From: UBA7328 sp002471345
GTDB taxonomy: Bacteria; Bacteroidota; Bacteroidia; Chitinophagales; Saprospiraceae
DNA: 45,941 nucleotides
NCBI GenBank assembly: GCA_964011275.1
Contig: CAXGOB010000038.1
Span: forward strand, 1 to 45,941
Direction: 5' to 3'
Shown: positions 8,224 through 17,071 of the stretch, piece after piece
Position numbering within the stretch: position 1 is the stretch's first letter
Layout of the letters: each line of letters begins with the position of its first letter
Made by a program: the position numbers and the translations under genes
The notes under the pieces: model-generated
Databases searched by the model: none
What the model saw: only the letters and a program-made list of their open reading frames with translations
What the model was told of the DNA's origin: nothing

Positions 8224-9141
8224 CTATTTCTTCGTGTGCTTAATATCACCTATGTGCTGAGATGCAGCAAATGATGCCGTCATATCAGATAACATATCAC
8301 TGGCTGATGATGGTGCATTTGGAAGCATTATCAGGTTGCTATTTACATTTTCTCCCATAGATTGGAGTGTATCATAATGCTGAGTGACTACGATAAGAGC
8401 AGATGCTTCTTGCGAATTAATACCCACCTTATTAAGAACTTCTACAGATTCTTCAAGTCCTCTTGCTATTTCTCTTCTTTGGTCTGCAATCCCTTGCCCT
8501 TGAAGTCTTTTGCTTTCAGCTTCAGCTTTTGCCTTAGCAACTATTCTGATTCTTTCTGCTTCTCCTTCATATTCAGCAGCTACTTTTTCTCTTTCGGATG
8601 CATTTATTCGATTCATGGCATGCTTTACAGCTTGATCAGGATCTATATCTGTAACCAATGCCTTCACAATACCATAGCCATAAGTATTCATAGCCTCCTG
8701 TAGTTCTGACTTTATAGCCTTTGCGATATCATCTTTTTTCACAAATACATCATCAAGCTTCATCTTTGGCACCTCCGCTCTTACTACATCAAAAATATAA
8801 GATGTAATTTGATCATGAGGTAAATCCAACTCATAGTAGGCATCATAGATGGCATTTCTTAAGACATGAAATTGTACAGATACTTTTAACCCAACGAATA
8901 CATCATCTAGCGTTTTTGTCTCTACAGGTACATCTAACTGTTGAATCTTAAGTGATAATCTACCTGATACTTTATCGATTATTGGAATCTTAAATTGCAG
9001 ACCCGAATTTCTTACAGAATGGAACTTACCCAACCTTTCAATTATGGCAGCTGTCTGTTGCTTCACAATGAAAATTCCGGAAGCGATAATAATTAGTACA
9101 ATTATAATAATCGGTAAAAATGAAAGTAGTGATGGAGGCAT
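8224..9141 (-). CDS. SPFH/Band 7 (stomatin/slipin-like) membrane protein
   Basis: 305 residues. One membrane segment (about 7-26) is followed directly by the SPFH domain, with IIERLGKFHSVRNSGLQFKIPIID and LDVPVETKTLDDVFV as hallmark strands. Residues about 185-245 are an Ala/Glu/Arg-rich coiled coil (for example EYEGEAERIRIVAKAKAEAE), as in stomatins and prohibitins, which build ring-shaped membrane assemblies. The C-terminal tail is short and polar. There is no NfeD gene or FtsH partner beside it, so it appears to be a stand-alone slipin-like protein. It diverges from the thioredoxin-fold gene. Confidence 0.9.
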   Translation of the reverse strand: MPPSLLSFLPIIIIVLIIIASGIFIVKQQTAAIIERLGKFHSVRNSGLQFKIPIIDKVSGRLSLKIQQLDVPVETKTLDDVFVGLKVSVQFHVLRNAIYDAYYELDLPHDQITSYIFDVVRAEVPKMKLDDVFVKKDDIAKAIKSELQEAMNTYGYGIVKALVTDIDPDQAVKHAMNRINASEREKVAAEYEGEAERIRIVAKAKAEAESKRLQGQGIADQRREIARGLEESVEVLNKVGINSQEASALIVVTQHYDTLQSMGENVNSNLIMLPNAPSSASDMLSDMTASFAASQHIGDIKHTKK

Positions 9142-9260
9142 TATTATTTATTTTTGTTTGAAGTCTGAAGGTCGTTATAAAGACTTCTGTTAAGAAATAG
9201 ATTTTGACCAATAAGATTTGACTCAAAATACAGTTTCTTAATGTACACAATCAAATTCTT

Positions 9261-10256
9261 ATGAGAAACATTTTTCTATTTCTGATTTGCGCTTTAATCT
9301 CGTTAGGCCTGAATGCTCAGATTTATAATTATGCAGATGACAATCCCGTTGAACTTGGGAAAGTAAGTTGGTTGAGAAATTATGACGAAGCTTTAACAAA
9401 AGCTGAAAAAGAAGACAAACCTGTCTTTATTTTGTTTCAAGAAGTTCCAGGTTGTGGAAATTGTACAAAATATGGTCAAGAGATCATGTCTCATCCTCTT
9501 ATTGTAGAAGCTAAAGAAGATGAGTTTATTCCACTAGCTATTTACAACAATAAAAAAGGTCACGACAAGGAAGTCTTAGATCACTTTGGAGAACCCTCTT
9601 GGAATAACCCCGTAGTGAGAATGATATCCAAAGATGGGTCTTTCTTAGGATCAAGAATAAGCAACTTCAAATCCACAGCACTATTGATCAGTGAAATGTC
9701 AAAGGCTTTGAAAAAAAGTAAGAATCAATCACCCCAATATCTAAAGCTTCTTGCCGAGGAGTATAGCGCCATTGAGAATGGAAGTGACGACTTTTATTTA
9801 AGTATGTTTTGTTTTTGGACAGGTGAAAAAGAAATAGCTCAACTCAAAGGAGTAATAGCAACAGAAGCAGGTTTTATGCATGGTCGAGAAGTGGTCAAAG
9901 TGAAATATGATAAGTCAAAAACTGATATAGATAGATTGGCCACGAAAGCAGGTCAAGTAAATTGTGCAGATCAAGTGTTTACGGATGTAAAGGCAAAAGG
10001 GAAGTTTTCTCATAAGAAAACTGGTAAATACCGCAAGGATATTCAAGACAAATATTATCTACTACATTCTCCCCTGAAGGCTATCCCGATGACCAATTAT
10101 CAAAAAGCCAAAGTAAATAGCGCATTAGGATCTGGAATGGATGCGATGATGTTTCTTTCGCCTCGACAATTGCATCTTTTAGAAAAAAGTAAAAAAGGTG
10201 CGAACTACATTGATAAAGACATTGTTAATTCACGGTATACTTCTACAGGCCGATGA
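9261..10256 (+). CDS. Secreted thioredoxin-fold protein fused to a degenerate MsrA-like domain
   Basis: 331 residues with a signal peptide (about 1-19, cleavage near LNAQ). Residues 30-155 are a thioredoxin fold with the active-site-like pair Cys65-Cys68 (VPGCGNC) and a cis-Pro candidate in SWNNPVVR. Residues 178-232 resemble the methionine-sulfoxide-reductase A core: FCFWTGEKEI matches the MsrA GCFWG motif and keeps the nucleophile-position Cys184, followed by GVIATEAGF and EVVKVKYDKSK, which match the MsrA GV.st..Gy and EVV.V.yDp blocks. The usual insert between these blocks is missing, so the domain is short. I infer a periplasmic redox or repair role. It could instead be a structural relic of MsrA. 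Confidence 0.75.
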   Translation: MRNIFLFLICALISLGLNAQIYNYADDNPVELGKVSWLRNYDEALTKAEKEDKPVFILFQEVPGCGNCTKYGQEIMSHPLIVEAKEDEFIPLAIYNNKKGHDKEVLDHFGEPSWNNPVVRMISKDGSFLGSRISNFKSTALLISEMSKALKKSKNQSPQYLKLLAEEYSAIENGSDDFYLSMFCFWTGEKEIAQLKGVIATEAGFMHGREVVKVKYDKSKTDIDRLATKAGQVNCADQVFTDVKAKGKFSHKKTGKYRKDIQDKYYLLHSPLKAIPMTNYQKAKVNSALGSGMDAMMFLSPRQLHLLEKSKKGANYIDKDIVNSRYTSTGR

Positions 10257-10337
10257 ATCATTATAATGGGTAAATAATTACTCATCATTGGCTTAGAAGC
10301 TGATTTAAAAGATTAATTAAGCGTCCTTTGTAATAAG

Positions 10338-10955
10338 ATGAAAGAAGAATTGCGCAGATTAGAATCAGCAAAGATTCCTACTGATCATGGGTCATTTGAA
10401 ATGATCACTTATGAAAGTGATAAAGGTGATTATTCACCTCATATTGCAATGGTGAGTAAAAATTTCAATTCTGCCAATCCCATTTTAGTAAGAGTCCATT
10501 CGGAATGTATCACAGGTGATCTATTCGGCTCTAAGAGGTGTGACTGCGGTAAGCAACTTGATCAAAGCCTAAAAAGAATTGCCGATGAAGGTGGAGTGCT
10601 AATCTATTTAAGGCAAGAAGGAAGAGGAATAGGGATAGTTAATAAACTTAAAGCATATAACCTTCAAGATGATGGTCTGGATACTAGAGAAGCAAACACT
10701 GCTCTAGGATTTCCAATAGATGAAAGAGATTTTGAAATAGCCATAAATATACTCTCAGATCTAGGGGTGAAAAGTATTATGCTCATGACTAACAATCCTT
10801 CCAAAGTACATGCCTTTAAGTCCACGGCCATTGACATAGTCAAAAGAGAAGAAATAATCATTCCTCCATGTGTCGAAAATCTAAAGTACTTACAGACTAA
10901 ACAAGACGACATGGGGCACATGCTTGGTATGAGTATAGAAGAGGTCATACGTTAA
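10338..10955 (+). CDS. ribA: GTP cyclohydrolase II
   Basis: 205 residues, the length of stand-alone RibA. It opens GTP to 2,5-diamino-6-ribosylamino-4(3H)-pyrimidinone 5'-phosphate, the first step of riboflavin synthesis. The zinc ligands Cys57, Cys68 and Cys70 are present (HSECITGD, KRCDC), as are the RQEGRGIGI motif (92-100), the Asp128/Arg130 pair in FPIDERDF and the GTP-binding LMTNNPSK. No RibB domain is fused at the N-terminus, unlike many Bacteroidota enzymes, so DHBP synthase must be encoded elsewhere. No FMN riboswitch is apparent upstream. It appears to be transcribed alone. Confidence 0.95.
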   Translation: MKEELRRLESAKIPTDHGSFEMITYESDKGDYSPHIAMVSKNFNSANPILVRVHSECITGDLFGSKRCDCGKQLDQSLKRIADEGGVLIYLRQEGRGIGIVNKLKAYNLQDDGLDTREANTALGFPIDERDFEIAINILSDLGVKSIMLMTNNPSKVHAFKSTAIDIVKREEIIIPPCVENLKYLQTKQDDMGHMLGMSIEEVIR

Positions 10956-11048
10956 AATACATAGAGCATCTTCTACAATTGGAACTGCACATTCCACAAA
11001 TCTCATTCTATATAAAAAGACCTGAAGAATGAACATTTGTAGTACAGT

Positions 11049-11861
11049 TTAATTGTTCAGATGATTTAGACGCCTCCCATCCCAGTCCAAACTCATAACT
11101 TTTTTTGCATTTGAGTAATTTCCTTTTTCAAATTCAATAGCCGATCCTTTGACTATTACAAATTTATTAGGTTCTCCCAATGCATCCGTGGGGAACTGTA
11201 ATTCAAAAAGTGAATCTCCTTTCATATCTTCTTCTAGATAACTAAAGTCTGGAAGTGAACTTGTATATATAGGTCCCTGAATCAAGTGTGATACTGATTG
11301 AAAGCCTGAACAAGAGTCTTCATCATCAGATGAAATCTTGATCACTCTTTCTAGATTGTCAACACCTTCAGGCTTCAAAATATCAAGTGCTACCCATCCT
11401 CTTGGATGCATAGTCTTATCATATATTTCTCTTCTACCTAAAGGAGTAATTTCAACGAGTTTCATCCGATGTTGCAAAAGACCATTTTGTTCTACATTAT
11501 CTATTTTCATATACCCCTTGAAATTTTCATCTGTAATAAAAAGTCCTGATAAATAGTTTCTGGATACAAATCCTTTACGAAGATTATTATGGTAAGCATA
11601 AATAATCTCACAATATTCTTCATATTCATTAACTTTTGTAATGTTAATCACTGTGCCCTCTTTCATTTTGTCAATGATTTTCGCTTTAGATGATGCCGTT
11701 GATCTTACATTTAAAGCATCAGCAGTGACCATATGCTTTCCAATCATCGATTCTCCTAGCATTTGGTATGCATTATAGGTATCATCATTGTATGTTGGCA
11801 TTTGGGACAATAGTGAAAAGTTATGGCCAATAAAAAGCCAAATAATAAGCAATCTGTTCAT
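11049..11861 (-). CDS. Secreted protein with a bacterial SH3 domain
   Basis: 270 residues. The first 19 or so residues form a signal peptide (hydrophobic core LLIIWLFIGHNFSLL, then SQ). Residues about 42-105 are an SH3b domain: VTADALNVRSTASSKAKIIDKMKEGT is its canonical opening, ending at KGFVSRNYLSG. SH3b domains often bind cell-wall peptides or act as protein-interaction modules. The remaining 160 residues show no domain I recognise. It is flanked by a convergent ribA and a divergent DUF1214-like gene. Role unknown. Confidence 0.8.
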   Translation of the reverse strand: MNRLLIIWLFIGHNFSLLSQMPTYNDDTYNAYQMLGESMIGKHMVTADALNVRSTASSKAKIIDKMKEGTVINITKVNEYEEYCEIIYAYHNNLRKGFVSRNYLSGLFITDENFKGYMKIDNVEQNGLLQHRMKLVEITPLGRREIYDKTMHPRGWVALDILKPEGVDNLERVIKISSDDEDSCSGFQSVSHLIQGPIYTSSLPDFSYLEEDMKGDSLFELQFPTDALGEPNKFVIVKGSAIEFEKGNYSNAKKVMSLDWDGRRLNHLNN

Positions 11862-12001
11862 GGTGATAATATTTGGTTGTGAAAAAGAGACAGCAAGGTG
11901 AGTAGCGAGAAAACGAATTTTCTTCCTCAGATTATTGTATAATTCTTCTTTTTATTAAAATAGGCTGATAAATAGTATTCTGATAATCAATACTTTGCGC
12001 A

Positions 12002-13270
12002 ATGCGAATTTTGAAAATTATATCAATCATTCTTGCCGTTCTAATAGTTGGAGGAGGCATATTTGTCAAGTATTACTTCTATTCTACTCCAACTGAACCT
12101 ACTAATGAAATTTGGACACCCCACATAGGTAGAGATACGACGGTAGGAATCTTACCTGACGAATTTGCAAACTACTATTCATACACTTTTATACGCCCAA
12201 GTAAGAACATTGGATTAAGAATCAAAGGAAAATTTCCAAGCACTCGATACATGAGTTTTAATGTATATGACATAAGGAATAAAGCCACCCAAGGATCAAT
12301 TATTGATTATCAAATAGAAAGTGATTCTGGGAAGCCCAATCCATTCGAACCCAACCCCACTGGATTAGAAACTGGTGAAGATTTTACGGTTCATTTAATC
12401 CCCAATAAATACGTAAAATCAGACTTAAACAACTCCCTTGGCTTCGAAAATGACATCAGAACTTTACTAGTGGTAATCAGGCTTTACGATTTCAATATTG
12501 ACGATTTTGGAGGCGTAGACTTCCCCACTGTTCAAGCTATTAAATTGAATGAAAATGAGTTTGAACCCACTCATCTTCCACGCCCTTTAGATCTGAGATC
12601 CATTGTACGAAAAAGATCATTACCATCCATGGTAAAAAGACTGGAAAAACTCTACCAAACCGAAAAAAATGCCCCTCTTGATGCTTTTAAATCGAGCCAA
12701 CATAAAACAATCCCTTTTCATGCTGTAGACAAAAGAGGATATATAGAAAACAATGACAATCAATATCTTATGGCCGCTATTACCAAACAAGACAATGAAG
12801 TCTATTTGTTCAAAATAAAAGCTCCGACTTATACGACAGGGCCAGAAAATATCAATCAGACGGAGGTAAGATACTGGTCATTCAATCTTGGAAATTCAGC
12901 TACATACAATTTTAATGGCCTAAAAGACGAAGACATTTTACTAGATGAAAACGGTTTTGCTAATATTGTATTAGCCAGCTCTGATCATGACATTGAAGAG
13001 CGATCAAAAGACTTAGGGTTCAATTTCATGGAATGGAATATGCCACATAAAAAAGGTCTAATCTTATTCAGACACATGCTAGCAAATCCAGATTTCTCCG
13101 TTCAAATTACAGATGTCCCGATTTTTGATACCATTGACGTTGACTTCACACCTGTAGAAGCTCAAAACTATATTGGTGATTATTCTCCTCAAGGATTGAG
13201 AATGTCTAAGCAAGAGTTTTTAGGTGAATACAATGTCCCCATTAAAATTCAAGTAGAGGATGGAATTTGA
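12002..13270 (+). CDS. Membrane-anchored protein resembling DUF1214/DUF1254 proteins
   Basis: 422 residues. An N-terminal segment (about 4-26) is a signal anchor or uncleaved signal. The body carries IGLRIKGKFPSTRYMSFNVYD, then DSGKPNPFEPNP and later RYWSFNLGN, a pattern seen in jelly-roll proteins of the DUF1214/DUF1254 type, where RYxSF(N/Q)xYD is conserved. These are usually periplasmic and have no settled function. A near-match to the -7 box (atactttg) is directly before the ATG. It converges with the TolC-like gene with only 4 bp between stop codons. The family assignment is by pattern and moderately confident. Confidence 0.6.
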   Translation: MRILKIISIILAVLIVGGGIFVKYYFYSTPTEPTNEIWTPHIGRDTTVGILPDEFANYYSYTFIRPSKNIGLRIKGKFPSTRYMSFNVYDIRNKATQGSIIDYQIESDSGKPNPFEPNPTGLETGEDFTVHLIPNKYVKSDLNNSLGFENDIRTLLVVIRLYDFNIDDFGGVDFPTVQAIKLNENEFEPTHLPRPLDLRSIVRKRSLPSMVKRLEKLYQTEKNAPLDAFKSSQHKTIPFHAVDKRGYIENNDNQYLMAAITKQDNEVYLFKIKAPTYTTGPENINQTEVRYWSFNLGNSATYNFNGLKDEDILLDENGFANIVLASSDHDIEERSKDLGFNFMEWNMPHKKGLILFRHMLANPDFSVQITDVPIFDTIDVDFTPVEAQNYIGDYSPQGLRMSKQEFLGEYNVPIKIQVEDGI

Positions 13271-13274
13271 TTGG

Positions 13275-14468
13275 TTATGGTTGGAAATGAAGTAAATTTC
13301 TTTCTAGCAAACACATGTCACCACTTTTCCTTTTGAAATCCAGAAAATCAAAATAGATATTCTCCTTCATACCTATTTCTTCAATCTCTATACGGACGAT
13401 TCTTTCTTTAATACTTAATAAACTTTGAGGATCACTTCCATCTTTGTTAACTATCATTTCACTTATCTTTTCTAATCTCTCCTTCTCTTTTTGATGGATA
13501 ACTTGATATTTATTTAAAGCTTCAATATCCCTAAGAATTTCCAACTTCAATGAAGAAAGTTCATTATAACTTTCTAATTCTTCCCTTTTGACCTTATTCG
13601 TTAATCTTTCTAATTCTAATCCTAATTCCCTAATTTTCAGGTTCTTAGTGCCAAATGTATTCAATGTGAATGCTAAACCTATAGATACCCTCTCATCCAG
13701 TGAATTGACATGGGGCCCTTGATATCTTACCTGAGCAAAATCAATAAATTGTTTATTTTCAGCTTCTTCGAGGTCAATTTCTTTTTTAATGAGTTCTTGC
13801 TCATAAGCATCTTCAGAAAGACTCGATTCCATTTCTTTCTGACCTAATATTTGATTCTTAATTTGATCAATTCTTATGAAGTTTTTAAAACTAAAATCGA
13901 CATCTTCATCAAAACCGTAATCCTTTGATATGGTCTTCAGATCCAATTTAGTTTTTTCAATAAAAAACAAAGCTTCACTCCTATCTCGTTCTAACTTTAC
14001 TTTTTCATTAAAATCAAAAGTTAGAGCGGACTCAAGTCGATCCTGAACAATTTTCTTATCGTCATATATTGAGACGATATTCTCATACTTCTCTATTTCA
14101 ATAGACTTAATGTAAAGGTCTATCCATGACTCATGAGCACTCTGATTTATATCACATCTCCATTCTTCAATTGCAAAATCAGGTTCATTTAGAATATGCT
14201 CGGCTAATTCTTTTTGTGCCTTTATTTTTTTTGGAGTGCTTGGCTTTACTCTGAAGGTATATTCTTGTTTATTAGGGTCAAAATCTCTGGACTCTGTTCT
14301 AAAATCTAGTTCTTCAATGAGGGATGGTTGTATTGATTCTAAATCTCTTTGAGTTGTCAATTCTAATCCATCTATACTGTTTTTTATAAAAGCATCTCCA
14401 TTTATTTGTCCTTGCACTGAGTAACTAAACGAGATCAATAGAATGAGGTAAAGAACTTTCATCCTCAT
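13275..14468 (-). CDS. TolC-like outer-membrane efflux protein, divergent
   Basis: 397 residues with a signal peptide ending about SVQGQ (residue 21). Most of the protein is long, charged alpha-helix; residues 261-276 (VSIGLAFTLNTFGTKN) are the beta-hairpin-type signature of outer-membrane efflux proteins (ISIGL.xPLF.G..N), after which a second long helical hairpin follows. It is shorter than TolC (about 450-490), and only the second half is easily recognised, so the first half is divergent. Its start overlaps the end of the HlyD-like gene by 4 bp (ATGA), so the two are translationally coupled. The operon has no pump gene; see the DUF4956 entry. Confidence 0.7.
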   Translation of the reverse strand: MRMKVLYLILLISFSYSVQGQINGDAFIKNSIDGLELTTQRDLESIQPSLIEELDFRTESRDFDPNKQEYTFRVKPSTPKKIKAQKELAEHILNEPDFAIEEWRCDINQSAHESWIDLYIKSIEIEKYENIVSIYDDKKIVQDRLESALTFDFNEKVKLERDRSEALFFIEKTKLDLKTISKDYGFDEDVDFSFKNFIRIDQIKNQILGQKEMESSLSEDAYEQELIKKEIDLEEAENKQFIDFAQVRYQGPHVNSLDERVSIGLAFTLNTFGTKNLKIRELGLELERLTNKVKREELESYNELSSLKLEILRDIEALNKYQVIHQKEKERLEKISEMIVNKDGSDPQSLLSIKERIVRIEIEEIGMKENIYFDFLDFKRKSGDMCLLERNLLHFQP

Positions 14469-15481
14469 TTCTTTTTTATAATGGAAATATGAGTAAGGCC
14501 TACTTTCTCTTTTTGTAAAAACTCGTTTTCTTTAGTAATAGAAAGAATCACTTCACGTCCATAGGTTTTCACTTGAGTCATCTTTCTAAGCCTTGTTGGT
14601 ATTTCTATGATTCGTGAACCCAGTCCTGTCACTTGGCCCTCATAACTAATTTCTGGATTCTTTAAAGAGTAAACTTTAAATCTATTGCCCTTTTCTACTT
14701 GCAATGTCATATCCTCATGGACGTAACCTCTGATATATCCTGAGTGAGGTTCATAAAATGTTAACAAAGTGGAATATGAAGGAACATGTTCATCTTCTTT
14801 ACACGAAATATTTCCAATGAGGCCATCACCAGGAGCTACAACAGCAATAGGAATAATTTTTTGATTCTCATCGAAATTTTGCTCTTCTTCAATTTGACTA
14901 ATTTCTTGCCAGAAAGGGTTTTGCCCTTGCTCAAGCTCTTTCTTTTTACCATCAATCTTCAGATCAAATAGGACTTTGATCTGATTAAATTCTGATCTTA
15001 ATTCCTTTAGTTTTTCCTCTAAAGGATTATAACTCGATTGCTGGCTACTTATATTTGTTAAACCTTCAGTAAGACTCTTTTTGAAATTGATCTTTTTTTC
15101 TAGGGCATCTATTTCTTGATTGACTTTATTAATTTCAGATGATTGCTCTTGAGAAAGAACTGCTAATTCATTTTCTTTATCAGTCTGCCATCTATGAGCT
15201 TCATCTCTTAATTTTTCAATTTTGTAAGTATAATCGTCAAGAGTTTCTTTAGACTTTCTCCGTGTGAGATTCAAAAGTGTGTCACCTTTGTGTACTTCTT
15301 GACCAGGGGAAACCAAGATTTGATCCACTACAACAGAATAATTGTAGTTTATCTTAGTCTCCTCACTTTCTGCAAATCCATAAAATGACAAAGGAGCACT
15401 TCTATTTTCCATTCCTAATATGAAAAACAGACCGACACCCAATACTAACACCGTGATATAAAATAGATTGATTTTTTTCAT
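14465..15481 (-). CDS. HlyD-like periplasmic adaptor (membrane fusion protein)
   Basis: 338 residues. One membrane segment at about 5-23 is followed by a lipoyl half-motif (VDQILVSPGQEVHKGDTLL, 52-70), two long coiled-coil helices (about 76-135 and 150-205), the second lipoyl half (VVAPGDGLIGNISCKEDEHV, 214-233) and a beta-barrel domain. This is the classical order of HlyD/EmrA adaptors that bridge an inner-membrane pump to TolC. It lies 2 bp after the DUF4956 gene and overlaps the TolC-like gene by 4 bp. The N-terminal anchor rather than a lipobox resembles type I secretion and EmrA adaptors. Confidence 0.85.
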   Translation of the reverse strand: MKKINLFYITVLVLGVGLFFILGMENRSAPLSFYGFAESEETKINYNYSVVVDQILVSPGQEVHKGDTLLNLTRRKSKETLDDYTYKIEKLRDEAHRWQTDKENELAVLSQEQSSEINKVNQEIDALEKKINFKKSLTEGLTNISSQQSSYNPLEEKLKELRSEFNQIKVLFDLKIDGKKKELEQGQNPFWQEISQIEEEQNFDENQKIIPIAVVAPGDGLIGNISCKEDEHVPSYSTLLTFYEPHSGYIRGYVHEDMTLQVEKGNRFKVYSLKNPEISYEGQVTGLGSRIIEIPTRLRKMTQVKTYGREVILSITKENEFLQKEKVGLTHISIIKKK

Positions 15482-15483
15482 AT

Positions 15484-16224
15484 CTATAATCTTGTCGGTT
15501 GCTTTTTGAAATTAATTCTAAGATCCTCTAGGCCATTTATGGTATTTAGTTTTTCGGTTAACTGTGTGATTGTCATCCTATCTCTGAGTCGGATAAGATA
15601 GGTAAACTCTTGAAGATTTTCACGGGACACCTCTTCTCTTATTGGTACACCAGTATCAGTAATTTTGTCAATTTTCTTTGGGTTCAAAAATCTAATCTGA
15701 TCAAGCTCAAAGTTTCTAACAAATGGCTTCAAAAGATGCTCAATTTCCTTTTGAACTGAATCATTTTTAGGTACATGTAAGCGCAATTCACCAATCAGCT
15801 CATTTGCATTATTGAGCGGAGACCAGCTGAGAATAAATGCGCCTAAACAAAATACCAAAGTCCCTGTCAAAGCAATTCCATAACCTAGTACTCCACATGC
15901 AATCCCAGCTGCTAAAGACGCAAACATAAAAGTGATATTGCGTGGATCATCTAGTACCGTTCTGAATCTAATTATTGACAACGCACCTAATATCCCAAGG
16001 CCTCTTGCCACACTATCACCAATAGCTTGAAGCACTGTAGCTGCTACAACTCCAATCAGAGCCAAAGACTGCAAGAAATGAGCTCTCCTGTAAATACTTT
16101 TAGTAGTCAAATCATAAGTGATAGAAATCAAAGACGATAAAAAAAAGGCAAAGAGAGCGGTGATCAATATCACATAAAATGAAGGCGTATTAGGGTCGTA
16201 ACTCAGTAGTTCTATATCAATCAT
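15484..16224 (-). CDS. DUF4956 membrane protein
   Basis: 246 residues: about four membrane segments (roughly 15-35, 50-68, 96-114, 116-134) and a cytoplasmic C-terminal domain of about 105 residues that could adopt an ACT/ferredoxin-like fold. The MgtC-like motif GLGILGALSIIRFRTVLDDPRN (with RFRT at 86-89) identifies DUF4956. Elsewhere the family is known next to VTC-type polyphosphate polymerases and CotH-like proteins; neither is here. Instead it is the first gene of a tight operon with an HlyD-like adaptor and a TolC-like protein, in the place normally held by a pump. Whether it transports anything is unknown. Confidence 0.88.
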   Translation of the reverse strand: MIDIELLSYDPNTPSFYVILITALFAFFLSSLISITYDLTTKSIYRRAHFLQSLALIGVVAATVLQAIGDSVARGLGILGALSIIRFRTVLDDPRNITFMFASLAAGIACGVLGYGIALTGTLVFCLGAFILSWSPLNNANELIGELRLHVPKNDSVQKEIEHLLKPFVRNFELDQIRFLNPKKIDKITDTGVPIREEVSRENLQEFTYLIRLRDRMTITQLTEKLNTINGLEDLRINFKKQPTRL

Positions 16225-16254
16225 ATCACATTATGCCGAAATAATCTAAGTCTG

Positions 16255-16262
16255 CAAATTTA
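16255..16262 (-). promoter_or_regulatory. Candidate -7 box for the DUF4956-HlyD-TolC operon
   Basis: On the minus strand TAAATTTG (16262 to 16255) matches TAnnTTTG and is 30 bp before the ATG at 16224. A TTG lies 17 bp upstream (16282-16280), slightly closer than the usual 19-21. This suggests the operon can be transcribed independently of the PycTM gene. Confidence 0.4.
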
Positions 16263-16312
16263 AAGATTTATTGAAACAACAAGAATCTATGAATTATGAG
16301 TGTCCATGATGA

Positions 16313-16909
16313 TCAGTGATTTAAAATCACAAGTATTAAAGCTAATAGAACAGAAGTAGTGAATCCTGTCAGGAAAATAGCGAAAGCCTTTCTTATCATG
16401 GACATTTTAATTCCTAACCTAGTCCCTATATAATGCAAATCCTCGATGACATGACGATTAACCAGATTCCCATGAGAAATAGCATCTTGCACATAATCAG
16501 TGAATTCAGACTGATTCATTTTATAGAAATTACCGAAGAAAAAAGGACTAACATACCTTCCTTTTTGAAGATTGGATTGCCCTTGATTAAACTTTCCTGG
16601 TCTGAGGACTAAAGCTGATATATATATTGTTATCAAACTGGTGAGTATCAAAAGAATGATAGGATATACCAAGTGATACTTTTCTATAATATCCAAACGA
16701 GGGATAAAAAGAGGAACCATAAATGTCAACATTACCGCATTCAAACTTAGCAAGACATTGGCCTTATTATCCGCTATTCCAGTTAACTCAATATTATTTC
16801 TAAGTGTGGTTCGAATAATATTAAGCACATTTTTATTGAGCTTCTTTTCCTTATTGGTCTTAACCACATCTTCTATTTCCTTTTCTATGTCTAATATTTC
16901 CAAATTCAT
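16313..16909 (-). CDS. PycTM-type membrane protein (Pycsar effector family, DUF5706)
   Basis: 198 residues. The motif RTTLRNNIELTGIADNKAN (33-51), the three membrane segments (about 52-70, 80-102, 173-196) and the conserved FFFGNFYKM (123-131) are those of the DUF5706 domain, used as the membrane-damaging effector in Pycsar antiphage systems and often fused to an HD domain in Bacteroidota. Here the protein is stand-alone: its 30 N-terminal residues are a short charged helix, and no nucleotide cyclase, HD or cNMP-binding domain is present or adjacent. It precedes the DUF4956 operon on the same strand by 88 bp. A defence role is only inference; a housekeeping membrane role is equally possible. 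Confidence 0.8.
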   Translation of the reverse strand: MNLEILDIEKEIEDVVKTNKEKKLNKNVLNIIRTTLRNNIELTGIADNKANVLLSLNAVMLTFMVPLFIPRLDIIEKYHLVYPIILLILTSLITIYISALVLRPGKFNQGQSNLQKGRYVSPFFFGNFYKMNQSEFTDYVQDAISHGNLVNRHVIEDLHYIGTRLGIKMSMIRKAFAIFLTGFTTSVLLALILVILNH

Positions 16910-16926
16910 AAAAGGCTAAACGCATC

Positions 16927-16959
16927 AAAAGATATTAAAGTTTCCTTTTATATTGTCAA
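16927..16959 (-). promoter_or_regulatory. Candidate promoter for the PycTM-type gene
   Basis: Minus strand: a TTG at 16959-16957, a 22-bp spacer, then TATCTTTT (16934-16927), one base off TAnnTTTG. The start codon is at 16909, leaving a leader of about 10 nt. It is the best two-element match I saw in the window but still a motif reading. Confidence 0.35.
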
Positions 16960-17071
16960 GTTACTAGATAATCTTTGCAATACTAACCCTTAAGTCTAAA
17001 AGCCCTCTTTCATATATTCATACAAAACAGGGCTCTAAAATCAACTAACTCTTCTAGATGCTTTGATTATA

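Noticed and set aside
16313..16909. Calling the PycTM-type gene a complete Pycsar defence system
   Set aside because: No pyrimidine cyclase or cNMP-binding domain is encoded in the window, so only the effector-like domain can be supported.
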